From: Angiostrongylus vasorum
Taxonomy: Eukaryota; Nematoda; Chromadorea; Rhabditida; Metastrongylidae
Length of the DNA: 64,000 nt
Assembly (NCBI GenBank): GCA_018806985.1
Contig: JADANN010000251.1
Span: forward strand, 1,759,501-1,823,500
Direction: 5' to 3'
A model generated the notes under the pieces. It ran no database searches, was not told where the DNA came from, and saw nothing but the letters and a program-made list of their open reading frames with translations. The position numbers were made by a program, and so were the translations under genes. Below, piece by piece: positions 22,724 through 33,214 of the stretch; position 1 is the first letter of the stretch; each line of letters opens with the position of its first letter.

Positions 22724-23837
22724 ACGGCTACGTCCGGTCTATGTTAGACCATCGAATTTGTTTTAATTGGTCGCTCTTGCTTTAAGTGTAGAAGTACTGC
22801 TAGAAAATTGTGTAGAGAGGATGAGAGAAAAGGAGAGAAAGAATATCGGAAGCGTTTCCTTTATCGCTGTTGTCTTTGTAGTGCGCTTCGTTTTCTTGCA
22901 TATTTTTTTGGCTTCGATCAGACCCCGACGAACTCGGTCCTGCCGGCATGAAAACCTTCCCGTAACGATTTCTGTCTTCTCAATCATTTTCAGCGTATTC
23001 CATCCCATGTGGGAAGCCATCAAATTATCTCAGTTATTCTTATGGTGAACATGAACGGTTGAGTTGCCGTAGTTTTGGACGCGTTAGCGCTTATCGTGGA
23101 ACTTCACGCCAACTTCTTATTACATCCTGTGCTGGTCGATCAGATTTTGAATGCCTTTCTCTACCGCCATTACAACCTAGTATTTTCTAGAACTTTCGTA
23201 TAACTTTCTGTTTTCGTAGTTGTATGTTTAGTGTTTTTATGTGTGTCGATAATCTGATAGTGTGTTCATCAGCGTTCACTGTGACTCTGTTCACATCCAC
23301 AAGCATTCGAAAGCTGCCGCATCCCAGCTCGTCGGTTCATCTGCATCTTTGTGCTGTTTCTTTTAGTCGCTTTTTATGTTTCTCGTTATTTCTGGTTCTG
23401 CTCCTTTTTCCTCATCTTTAAATGAGTGCTCTTGGTCTTAGTCTTGCTCTTGTTAATTGACAGCAATTTAGAGAGAGAGGGAAAGAGAGGAGGGAAAGAA
23501 AGAAATTCTATAAATGATCTTAGCTTGTATGTGTAAGATAAACACCGGTCACTCCCACAAGTATTTTCTCTTTATTTTCGTTGTTCATCGTTTTACTTTT
23601 CACTATTATTTTCTATTATTCCGGTTTAGTTTTCGATTTCGTGACATCTATAAATGCATTTCTAGTCATTTTTTGTGAATAATTTTTCATACCGTTGCCG
23701 TTTCACTCTCAATAAACTCTTTAGGTTATATGACTTTGCATGTATCGTTGAGGCAAAGAGGCTAGACAAACATTCCAGTCTTTTCTCCTTCTGGAAGGTG
23801 TAACTGAACTAAAATGAGGGAGGTGGAATAAGGTATG
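22724..23837. other. Non-repeat stretch, no gene seen
   Basis: AT-rich, with a GA-rich run at about 23468-23510. Open frames on both strands at 22763-23048 overlap each other and look like chance. Nothing else recognised. Confidence 0.4.
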
Positions 23838-24078
23838 CAGCCTCAGCTTAACTGGGTCCATTGACGATTTGAGCTCCCTAGATCAATAATGTTGATGGTG
23901 GTTGCTGATGGCACTGATCAATAGAAAACTAGCTCAGAAACAGGCGAAACGAAAGACCCGCATGGTGTCGTGATGAACGCGTTAGCCCCCTGGAAAGAGT
24001 AATAGCGTGTTCGTTCCCCACCGCAGACACCTGCGGTCCGGCGTTTTGCAAATATCTCATCAGTATTGTGGTTGTAAA
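23838..24078 (+). repeat. Repeat family E copy
   Basis: Head cagcctcagcttaactgggt, core gaaacaggcgaaacgaaaga, hairpin gcagacacctgcggtc, and the ttgcaaatatctcatcag tail. Confidence 0.75.
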
Positions 24079-24384
24079 GTGAGATATTTGATTACCATGG
24101 AGGTTTTGTTACGAAGTGACCGCTTCCGGGAACTATTATTTGTTCGGATTCGGAAAGCTTCAAAAAGGAAATTTCAATCAATACAGGCTGCTTCAGTTAG
24201 TTGATCCCACATTGGCTCGGATTCATCGGTTTGAAATAGGCGAACTTTGATATAAAGAGCGAATTAAGGGTGTTTAGATATATGGTTTGTGTACGGCAGG
24301 TGAATTGGAGTCTTGCAGTTCAAGTCAAACAGCTTTTAAGAGAGCAGATTTCAACCATTTATGTAGTGTTGACTGCTTCCAGAT

Positions 24385-24462
24385 TACTGAAGAAAACAGA
24401 GACTTCGAAACGTTAGCCGGATAAGTCTACTTTGTCGAGCTGGTATTTGCCCAGTGGTCGGG
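24385..24462 (+). repeat. Repeat family H fragment
   Basis: Core ACTGAAGAAAACAGAGAC, then TTCGAAACGTTAGCCGGATAA. The 3' half matches the family H consensus, while the 5' CTGATGA half has decayed. Confidence 0.5.
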
Positions 24463-26097
24463 GGAAGGTAGTGCGTGTAGATAGCTTTTTTTTCCCCTAT
24501 TTGGTTACTACCAGATGAACGACGAGCTGTTTCCAATATACCAATCACTGTACCTCAGTTGCAATAATGGCTCTTTATGGACGAACATCGTAGTGTTCAG
24601 TGCGCTCAGTGCAGAATAACGACATACCTCATCGAGGGCAACCAAGATGCGGCTTTGCATAGGCCAGAGCATCGTGCGTAAAATTCAGCAAAGGTAGAGT
24701 GCAATAGTTGGATGTTGAAGTGCGATAGCCATCGATGATCGGCAGTCGTGTGGCATCTATGCCAGTCGCTATTCCGTTTTATTCTGTTATTCCGTCGGAT
24801 TGGCAAGAGCTGTTTCCAAAATAATTCTCTGTCATTCTCAGATAACCGACTTTTTATATGAGAAGACAGGCAGCAGTCGCCTTGTCAACATAGCGGTGTC
24901 CGGTCCAAAGCTACAGAAGGCTGACCTGCAAAGGTGGTCTCGATGATTTCTTCATCATTTGATCAGAGGAAGTAAAAAGCGGAAAACAAGTGTTATTCTT
25001 TGAGATTGGATAAAAGGGCTTTACTCTCACTCTAAGACATAGACAATCTATTAAAGTTGTGGCTGCAAGGAGGGCGAACAATCAGAGATGAAATTTAGAG
25101 GATTAGAATACACTGTGGGCATAATAGACGATAATAGTTGCAGGAAATAATAAATTCTAATTCCAGCTTTGATTTATGAGAGAATAATATTTTTAGTTAC
25201 AAAACCGTCCATTTAAAATATGATGTAATGGAAAAATAGGAAAGTATTTCTCTAAATCAATACAAGATATCGCTTAGCTGAAACTTCGACATTGTCGATA
25301 CGTGTTCGCCGATGGAATTGGCGTCGGGGATCTCAGTATGTACGTGCTTACTCTCTAATAATGCTCGCATGTCTTTCATCGGGGTAAGTGAACGCTTCTC
25401 ATATCCACTAAATGCTTCTCCAAGTCACATTGTGAATGCCATTAATGCTTCAGGTTCTCACCAAGCAACCTCGGGAGAGCAACCAACGAATGCTACTAAT
25501 TTTGATATGTTGGTTTCTGTCCAGCTTCCGATACTCTCATTAAGAAAGAGATTTCTAGGAGTCTATTTTTATTTGAGTCCAATGCATTCGTATTGTGACC
25601 TGGTTCGAACATTTTTTGCCTTAATCATTAAAACTGGTGCTCATAAAACCATGGCGAGGTGTTGTAATGGATACTTGATTGTGGGTCGCCAGTTACATGT
25701 GACAAGAGATTGATCACTGGTGTTGGCAAATGGCACAACCATGTTATCGAATGCCATTATGAATGTGAAAAAGTGACAACGTTGCGACAAATAAGAAAAA
25801 ATTTTCATTTCTTATTTGCAAATAACTCACGACAATCGTCTGTGAAACCAATCCAATTCGACTTCACCAGTTCAGAAATACGTCGGCGCACGTTCATGTA
25901 GTTATATAGCTCTCTGCCTATATGTAGGAGTAGACGAGGACCTGGGCCATCTAATTGCATACGTGACAAGGCAGTGACATCTGCAAGATTCGGATTTCTC
26001 CTCACCAATAAGGTCGGTGCTAAAGTGAAATATGTAGTAGCATTCATTCAGACTCCGCTTATATTCAATAAAAATTTTATATCACTGTACTTCAAAC
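24463..26097. other. Stretch with no recognised gene or repeat
   Basis: Contains a 133-codon open frame (25312-25713, plus) with no motif or splice support. A frame of that length is expected by chance in a window this size. Nothing else seen. Confidence 0.4.
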
Positions 26098-26218
26098 GAG
26101 GTGCAGTTAGTGCTTAAAGACGCCCTGTAATAAATACGAGAACCCGCACCTGGATAACAAAGGGTTTCCATTCCTCCATTGTCTGCAAATTAGCACCAAA
26201 CCTCGGATCATTAAAAAA
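26098..26218 (+). repeat. SINE family B, truncated diverged head
   Basis: gaggtgcagttagtgcttaaagacgccct corresponds to the tRNA-like head, followed by the ctgcaaattagcaccaaacc body block. It lies just upstream of a younger complete B copy. Confidence 0.45.
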
Positions 26219-26300
26219 ACTATTCGGCGATATAATCTCAATAAATCAAGCCGCATTCACCCACCCCACGAACTTGAATAAGAGGTCATATCGTCATATA

Positions 26301-26578
26301 AAGGGTGCGTGTGGCGCAATGGCTGGAGGCGCCACTGCGCCACAGACGTGGAATCGATCTTCGCGCCCATGGCCCATTAAGCTTTCCAACCCTCCCGGGT
26401 CGGCAAATTGGTACCAGACTTGTCTTTGAGGATAGCAGCACTGGCTCGATACATCGGTAGGTCACCGCGAGTCATTGTAAAGGCCAGATATGCATTCAAT
26501 CACGATACTTAATGAAGTCGAATGCATAGCGCATTTCTCAGGGATTGTTCAAATCCTGGAGCTTTATCCTTTTATTTA
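26301..26578 (+). repeat. SINE family B, near-complete copy
   Basis: Head gtgtggcgcaatggctggag (A-box) and gtggaatcgatcttcgcgcc (B-box region). Body gtcggcaaattggtaccaga. It ends ggagctttatccttttattt. Confidence 0.8.
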
Positions 26579-27535
26579 GTTATTGTCGTATAAGTATTAA
26601 CGCTTGACGGACAATTTGGAAGAATAGTGCACATTCCAGTTTGATGGACTACAAAAAAATTTTGCCATGCTATGTAAATTTATTCGATAGTTCATCGAAA
26701 GGATCTCGATGTAGGTGGAGTCGAAAAAGAAAAGCCCTCCTCTAGACTTGATGATTTACAGCGAACCTTTTTTTCGGACAAGTTCATTGACCGGTAACAT
26801 GACTCTCAATTAGTTACTATTTCATTTTTAATCATGAAGATGAAGCGTAGTTATAATATGAAATGTGCGGGTATAAAAAATATCGAAATTGACTCCACAT
26901 AAATTACAGAGCCCTTACAAATGCTGGTAGCAAGTGGGTGTTTGATGGACCGTAGGAACACATAGTAAATAGTAGCATACATCCCTTTCACACCCAAAAA
27001 CGATGAAGCAAAGTTTATCTTCGAGTCTGCGATGTTCACAATCTTTAAAGCCTTCCATTTGTCGAAAAAAAATTATTGTTCCTTGTCAAAAAACCAACAA
27101 GCATGTGAACGCTGAACACTAGGCGTCGTCTCAAATGGTAGGGCTGCTAAACGCCGAGTGTCGCCAATGTGTTAAGCCTAGTGCTAAATTTTCAGACGAA
27201 CAAAGTTCAATAATACAACTCTCAAGAGATTACTACTAAAAAAAATTCTACATGTGGGAACCACTATTTTTTATATTACAGGGGTTCCATCAATCCCGTG
27301 TCAAATACCATTACACTATAAATCCTTTCACGAACATACAACTTCTCCCTCGTGCTTTCTTGGTGTTAACTACCGACTGCTAGGGCATTTAGACAGTGGG
27401 AAATTTGACAAAGATACAAGACAGAAGTTGGCTCATCAGTGGATATGAATAACGTCATCATAATATATGAGACCACAGCCTGGAAGCACAACGTAAATGC
27501 ACCAGCAACATTTGCGATTGGATGAAGATGACAAC

Positions 27536-27849
27536 ACTTACTTGAACATTTCGATGGCGCTTCTCCAGTGGTTGTGCGGGCCCCAACATAATTTCCATTT
27601 TTTTGGAGTTTTGCTGGTTCAGCCATTGTGCTTTCCTGGAGTCCCGAGGTTAGTCTGGCGAACGTCTGCACCAGGTCGTCACCACCACAGGCATTCGTGG
27701 TTTATTCTCAGCTGGGCTTCTTGATGGGAACGTCGGACTCCTTCTCAGCTTGGGAGACCCTGCTGGGGGATGAATCCGCCCACTCTACATCGCAGTCCGA
27801 CACCCATGAACACCTCCCAGCCACGATGAGGCGGTAAACCATTGGTAGG
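27536..27849 (-). repeat. Repeat family A copy with internal deletion
   Basis: Reverse family A from acttgaacatttcgatggcg to ggcggtaaaccattggtagg. It misses about 70 bp between the ggtcgtcaccaccacaggca block and the ttctcagctgggcttcttga block. Confidence 0.75.
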
Positions 27850-28555
27850 ATTGGAGAAAAATAAGAACGATAAAGTGGACCTCGATAGGATCTAACTCCT
27901 GTAAGAATAAAACCTAAAACATTGATAGACGTATTTGCTGCTCATATAAACTCACTGTATTATTAAACGAATATGATTTTGGGTCACGGAATTACACCCC
28001 CAGACGTTTTTTTTAGTAAATAGAACATTTCGTTGGCTGAACAACGCGATTAAGGATTTGAATTTTTTTCTTTTTTATAAAACCGTATTGATTAGGATTT
28101 CATATAAAAATACAAGTATAATGCCCTATCACAGCTTAGTGGTGGTATCCCACGGTGTCGAGTTGAAAGGTAGCTTCAATGGGGGGTTCACTTCGCCAGC
28201 AGAATCACTCAGTTTGATGATTTCAACATTTTCCAAAGTAAACCTGTGCACCAAAAAAGTTCTTGTGAATTATTAGAAGCTACTTCCTCTATAAAAAATA
28301 GTGGAAAAAGAAGATCGCACGAAAAGTTGATGCCCTTCGTATTCCTTGGATGAAACTCACTAAATAACCTGCTATACTTAGATGAGGAGTACATTAAATA
28401 CATGTAAAATAGGTGATGGTCATTGTATCTAGGTTTATTCGGATTCACTGTGTTGTATTCTTGATCGCTTGGCAAACTAACTGCAGAAGGCGCTACTAAT
28501 GCTAACATTTTGCGGCGCCGTGTGAATGCTAATCGCAAAATAAACCTTGTCTACA

Positions 28556-28920
28556 AGGGTCAGCGACGGCCTGTAGCGAGTGTCTGGAGTAGTCCTAATA
28601 CGAATATCTCAGTATTCCGAAGAAAGCTACAAACGCCAAACATTAACAATGTCAAACAGAAAAGAAGATGACGGATCCGCAAGATGCAATCGAACCTGCA
28701 CAAACCCGAACAATTCAATATACGGCAGTAAGAAGACAAAGAAACAAGTGGGAAAATTGCTGTTTCTGACGTGGCATGTGGAGAAAGGTTCTCTAATTAA
28801 GATGAAAAACAGTATTCATTGCGATGTTGTTCTAGAAAAGTATCAATATGTTTCAAGCTCTGCGTTTTCCACCACAAACTGTCCTTGTATTTTCTCCACC
28901 ACCTTTCTGGAATCGCTGTA
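28556..28920 (+). mobile_element. RTE-type retrotransposon R2, 5' fragment
   Basis: Related at the nucleotide level to 35620-35850 (acattaacaatgtcaaacag versus acattctacatgtcaaagag, both followed by aaaagaaga and a KKTKK/RKTKK-coding run). The following frame (LLFLTWHVEKGSL) resembles a decayed N-terminal endonuclease start of this element type. Broken, no intact ORF. Confidence 0.45.
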
Positions 28921-29180
28921 GTTCAGCACACCCACGGCGCTCATGCAATTTGGATTAATAAGCACTTCATTTCTCAGGCACTCTGAAAATCCCACAATTT
29001 AATTTCATTACCAGTTGTGCAGAGATTACAACAGCGATCCGAATTAAATGTGAAACAAAAATCAGTCCAGGACACTACCATTACCAATGCATAGACTACC
29101 AATAAGAAGTCTTTCCTTAACACACTGCAATCTCATGGTCTTAACACATGTTGATAGTTTTACTGACTATTTTGGTCATA

Positions 29181-29460
29181 TAGGCAGCGTGTGGAGCAGT
29201 GGTCGAAGGCGCCCTGCAACACGCACGTGGAATCGATCCCCTCACCCATGGCCCATTAAGCCTTCCATCCGTCCAGCGTCGGCAAATTGGTACCACTCTT
29301 GTCTTAGAGGATAGCAGCACTGTCTCGATACATCGGTCCACTGCGAGTCATTGTAAAGGCCAGATATGCATTCAGTCACCTGCAAACGATGCCTAATATA
29401 GTCGAATGCATGGCGTATCCCTCAACGATTGATCAACGCCGAAAGCTTTATCTTTTTATC
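29181..29460 (+). repeat. SINE family B, near-complete copy
   Basis: Head gtgtggagcagtggtcgaag, then cgtggaatcgatcccctcac. Body gtcggcaaattggtaccact. Tail gattgatcaacgccgaaagc, followed by tttatctttttatc. Confidence 0.8.
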
Positions 29461-29526
29461 TGTTAGTCATATACTGAAAAGACATTATCGACTTAATAAA
29501 GCTTATCGTAAAGAAATATAATATAT

Positions 29527-29533
29527 GCGCTAA

Positions 29534-29566
<33 letters not shown>

Positions 29567-29592
29567 CATACATATATATGTTTACACATATA
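29527..29592 (+). repeat. (TA)n microsatellite, left flank of a family C copy
   Basis: TA-rich tract ending in atatgtttacacatatatt immediately before the family C 3' end at 29600. Confidence 0.85.
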
Positions 29593-29599
29593 TTTTTTA

Positions 29600-29888
29600 T
29601 ACGACCCGTCTTCACGTCTATTTTGCGGATCCCAGCACTTCTCACATTCGAATCGTTTTCCTCGCATCCATTATCCATGAAGGTCTCCCAACTTTTACGC
29701 ACGGCTTCGGTTGCTGCTTGAGGATTTTTCATTTCATCTTGAATGTCGTAAAATGCTGGTCGAACAATTCTCCTTGCAGTCCTGAGATAGCCGAGCTGGA
29801 GCGTTCCCAATAAACGAGTCCGGTACAAATTTCCCAACCCCCTGAGGAATGCGAAGCTTGGTTGGACCGGGACGGAATCGAACAAGCA

Positions 29889-29892
<4 letters not shown>
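29600..29892 (-). repeat. SINE family C copy inside (TA)n
   Basis: Reverse family C: gacccgtcttcacgtctatt, gcttcggttgctgcttgagg, then gggacggaatcgaacaagca (B-box region). The A-box end is replaced by (TA)n. Both flanks are (TA)n tracts. Confidence 0.75.
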
Positions 29893-29959
<67 letters not shown>

Positions 29960-29962
29960 TCA
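29891..29962 (+). repeat. (TA)n microsatellite, right flank
   Basis: About 70 bp of TA with one TACATA interruption. It lies between the truncated head of a family C SINE and the 3' end of the minus-strand RTE element that starts at 29963. Confidence 0.9.
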
Positions 29963-30800
29963 CCTGTAGTCCCGTTGAAAGTCCAGTGACTCGAGTGGGC
30001 TCCAGTAAATCCTCCATTTTTCTCTTTCGCATGCATGAGTAGCCCTGTGGGTTCTGCTCGCTCTAGGGACTCATCGAGCATCATATCTTTCTTTAAGGCT
30101 CTTTGTGAAGAACTCTGAGCATCGGGTCGGTGGCCTTACTGCAGTGCGTTTAACATCCCAAGGAATCCAGTCACTAACGGCTATTGTCCATCAGTTGTCA
30201 TTCAAACGCATTACGTCCGGCCCACCTTATCTTCGACTGTTTGGCGTACAGAACGGCATCTTTGATTTTTGATCGTTGACGCATGTTGGAGCTTCGGATC
30301 CCATCCCTTACTTATGTGAAACGGGATACTCCTAGCACCGTCCCTTCGACTGCGCGTTCTATAACACTGAGTGGTCTTTCATTCTTCTTACGCAGCGACC
30401 AAGTTTCTGACGCATTCGTTAGGGCAGGAAGCACCGTTGAGTCGAAAAGGTGGGCACGGAGTCGGGTGTTCTTTGTTCTCTTCACCACATCCTCGATGCT
30501 CTTGAAAGCTCCCCAAGCCGCTCGTTTCCTTCTGCTCAGCTCTGGAGCTAAGTCGTTCATCATGTTGATTTCCCGGCCTAGATAGGCATAACTGGAGCAT
30601 TCGGAGCTATTCGTTCCGCTGAGCGTGAATGAGGCATACGAAATCAATCCATTCCTCATGAACATCGTTCTTGTGAGATTTAGTCGAAGATCAATCTTTC
30701 CACAGGCTTTATCAAAGTCTGCCAGAATTCGTTCCGCTCGGCTAATGTTTGGTGTTATAAGGACGATGTCATCAGCAGAGTGAAAGAAGCAGAAGGCCTT
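29963..30800 (-). mobile_element. RTE-type non-LTR retrotransposon R1, 3' half (pseudogene)
   Basis: The minus-strand frames read, in order: the reverse-transcriptase catalytic block as HSADDIVL (normally FADD; the Phe is Ser here, and the Asp pair is kept), ACGKIDLRL, TMFMRNG, SSYAYLGREINM, RRKRAAWGAFKSIEDV, LPALTNASETW, then SKIRWAG. It ends with PLESLD near 29985. Frameshifts break it into several frames, and the 5' half (endonuclease, fingers and palm start) is absent. It is inactive as encoded. Its 3' end abuts (TA)n. Confidence 0.8.
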
Positions 30801-31906
30801 TGACTAAATTGAGATAGAAGCAGTCATGGAAGCCCTTGATAGCCAAAGAGTCCCTACTCAGTACATAAAGATTCTTCGTGAGTTGTACGAAAGTTTCACA
30901 ACCAAGATATCACCATTCTACAACGACATCGACGTCAGAACAGGGGGTTAAGCAAGGCGATAATTTCTCGCCAAAACTATTTACCGCCACCTTAGAGAAC
31001 GTCATGCGAACATTCGAATTAAATAATACGGGAATGAAAAATCGATGGTCGGCAATTACATCGCTTTGCTGATGATATCGTCCTTATAACACCAAATATT
31101 AGCCAAGTGAAGCGAATGCAGGCCGACTTTGATAAAGCCTGTGGAAAAAAATGGTTTTGGACTAATTCTCACAAAAACGATGTTGATGAAGAAGGGATTG
31201 GTCTCGCAGCCCCATTCACGCTCAACGGAACGAATATCTCTAAATGCTCCAGCTCTATCTAGGTCGGGAACTCAATATGTTGAACGACTTAGCTCCAGAG
31301 TTAAGTAGGAAACGAGCGGCTTGGGGAGCTTGCAAGAGCATCGAAGAAGTAGTGAGGAAAACAAAAAAACACCCGACCTCCGTGTCCACCTTTTCGACTC
31401 AGCGGTACTTATGCGTTAACGTATGCGTCAGCTTGGTCGCTGCGTAAACAGGATGAAAAATCACTCAGCGTTATTGAACGCGCAGTCGAAAGGACGATGC
31501 TAGGAGCATCCCGTGTCACGTACATAAGGGAAGGGATCCGAAGCTCCAACATGCGTCAACGATGAGAAATCAAAGATGTTGTTTTGAACGCCAAACAGTC
31601 GAAGATAAGGTGGGCTGGACACGTAATGCGTGTGAATGACAACCGATGGACAAGAGCCGTTAGTGTACGTCTAAATGGAGTTAGTGAGTGGAATCCTCGG
31701 GATGTGAAACGCACTGCGGGAAGACAACCGACCCGATGGTCAGAGTTCTTCACGAAAAGACTGGAAGAAAGATATGATGTTGAACGGGTTCCTACGAGGA
31801 GAACCCACTCGGTTACTCTTGCACGCGACAGGGAAAAATGGATTTACTGCCGCCCACTAGAGTCACTTGACGATCAACTGGGCTACAGGTGACTACAAGT
31901 GGAAGG
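30791..31906 (+). mobile_element. RTE-type retrotransposon R1, 3' half, second copy (pseudogene)
   Basis: Head-to-head with the copy at 29963-30800. It begins at KAFD of the RT palm (followed by a TAA), then YIKILRELYESFTTKISPFY, a frameshift, RFADDIVLITPNIS at about 31062 (catalytic FADD intact), AWGACKSIEEVV, SKIRWAGHVMRVNDNRWTRA and TGRQPTRWSEFFTKRL. It ends PLESLDDQLGYR with TGA at 31890-31892. Several stops and shifts make it inactive. A family E element follows at 31908. Confidence 0.8.
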
Positions 31907-31907
31907 T

Positions 31908-32124
31908 GATTTACTGCCTGCTCTTTTTTAGCGGCAGGGTATATTGCGAAGTATAAGTTCAGTGATGCTGAGATATTTGCAAAAACTCCGGATCGCAGGT
32001 GTCTGCGGTGGGGAACGAAGGTGCTATTATCCTTTCCGAGGGCTAATGCGTTCACCACCACACCATGCGGTTCCTTCGTTTTTTGTCTCTCAGCTATTTC
32101 TATCGATCAATGCCATCAGCAAGT
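31908..32124 (-). repeat. Repeat family E copy
   Basis: Reverse family E: ctgcctgctcttttttagcg, ctgagatatttgcaaaaact, ggtgtctgcggtggggaacg and accaccacaccatgcggttc. It lies immediately after the 3' end of an R1 retrotransposon. Confidence 0.75.
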
Positions 32125-32972
32125 TTCTTTCATTCGTTTTTTAATGAAAGAGTAAAACAGCGATTTACTACACATTGTATTCCTAAAGAAACAAAAAAAC
32201 GATCTCGTGCAAGTCCTGTGAAAGGAAATCAACATAATTATTGATGGATTCGGTTGCAATGGAATGTACTTATGAATTCATGACTGCTTTCGTTACACCA
32301 TTTCCATGGAGTCTACCCTTTTTCTGTGATCTTTTAAAGCATATGTTATGCCTTCCAACGTCCCTAAGTTATACTTCTCTCCAATCGCGAAAAATTTGGT
32401 CGTGACGAAGTGCTTTATTTGCACGTATGAACACACTTTCTGAACAGCTCCAGATGACAAGAGGATCACTACTAAAATTATAAGAAATCGAAAAAACAGA
32501 TATTTCCTCGTACTCCTGAATCCAATTGGAATTTACTATGGAAGACTAGCTTGTTCAAATTGTCGTTGCTTACCACAAGCAGTGAATAATTTGTCGCTTA
32601 AAATAGTAGTAGATGAGAAATGTGATTCAAGCGGATAGATGTGCATTAATGAAGTGCGGTAATCAGAAGTTACATACGACAAATTTGGCGATAGTATACG
32701 ATTTCCTTCAAAGCAGAAAAATATGCTTCGGTTATCCCCGAGTTCATTATTTGAATACATCATTCGATATGCTTTAGTCTCTAAAGTAATAGCTCTTCAT
32801 TTAGCAGGATCGGTTAACCATGGCTTTTACAAGAGGAATTTTAGCACAACGAATAAAGTAGGCTTTTTAATTTTACTTCAGCTTGTTTAACCTTCATGTT
32901 CTCTTCTTCAAAACCCAGTAAATAAAATGTCGAAGTGATAAATAGTAGGTAACCGTGACAAAAGCTAATGAA
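32125..32972. other. Stretch with no recognised feature
   Basis: AT-rich, no convincing exon, repeat or RNA gene seen on either strand. Confidence 0.4.
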
Positions 32973-33205
32973 ACGGCGTGGGCGGAGTGCACTTTTTTAA
33001 AAGTGCCTCGCACTACACACAGGATCGCAAATTTACACTCGAAAATACTAGGCCTTCCATCCCTCCAGGGTCGGAGATAAAATCACTTACTTTATCACGT
33101 ATGAGTGTTATCTCACCAGCCACTGTATAGACCGAAATTATGAAATCAATAACCTCTATGATGCCTGGTGAAGGCGAAAGGATTAGCAAATCCTTGCCTT
33201 ATTTG
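32973..33205 (+). repeat. SINE family B, strongly diverged copy
   Basis: Retains ggcgtgggcggagtgcactt (head), ggccttccatccctccaggg and cagccactgtatagaccgaa. The rest is decayed. Confidence 0.4.
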
Positions 33206-33214
33206 TTATTAATA

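Noticed and set aside
25312..25713. 133-codon plus-strand frame
   Set aside because: No recognisable domain, no codon bias, no supporting splice sites; consistent with chance.
29493..30084. 179- and 116-codon minus-strand frames
   Set aside because: They read through (TA)n (Tyr-Ile runs) plus the SINE C and RTE remnants.
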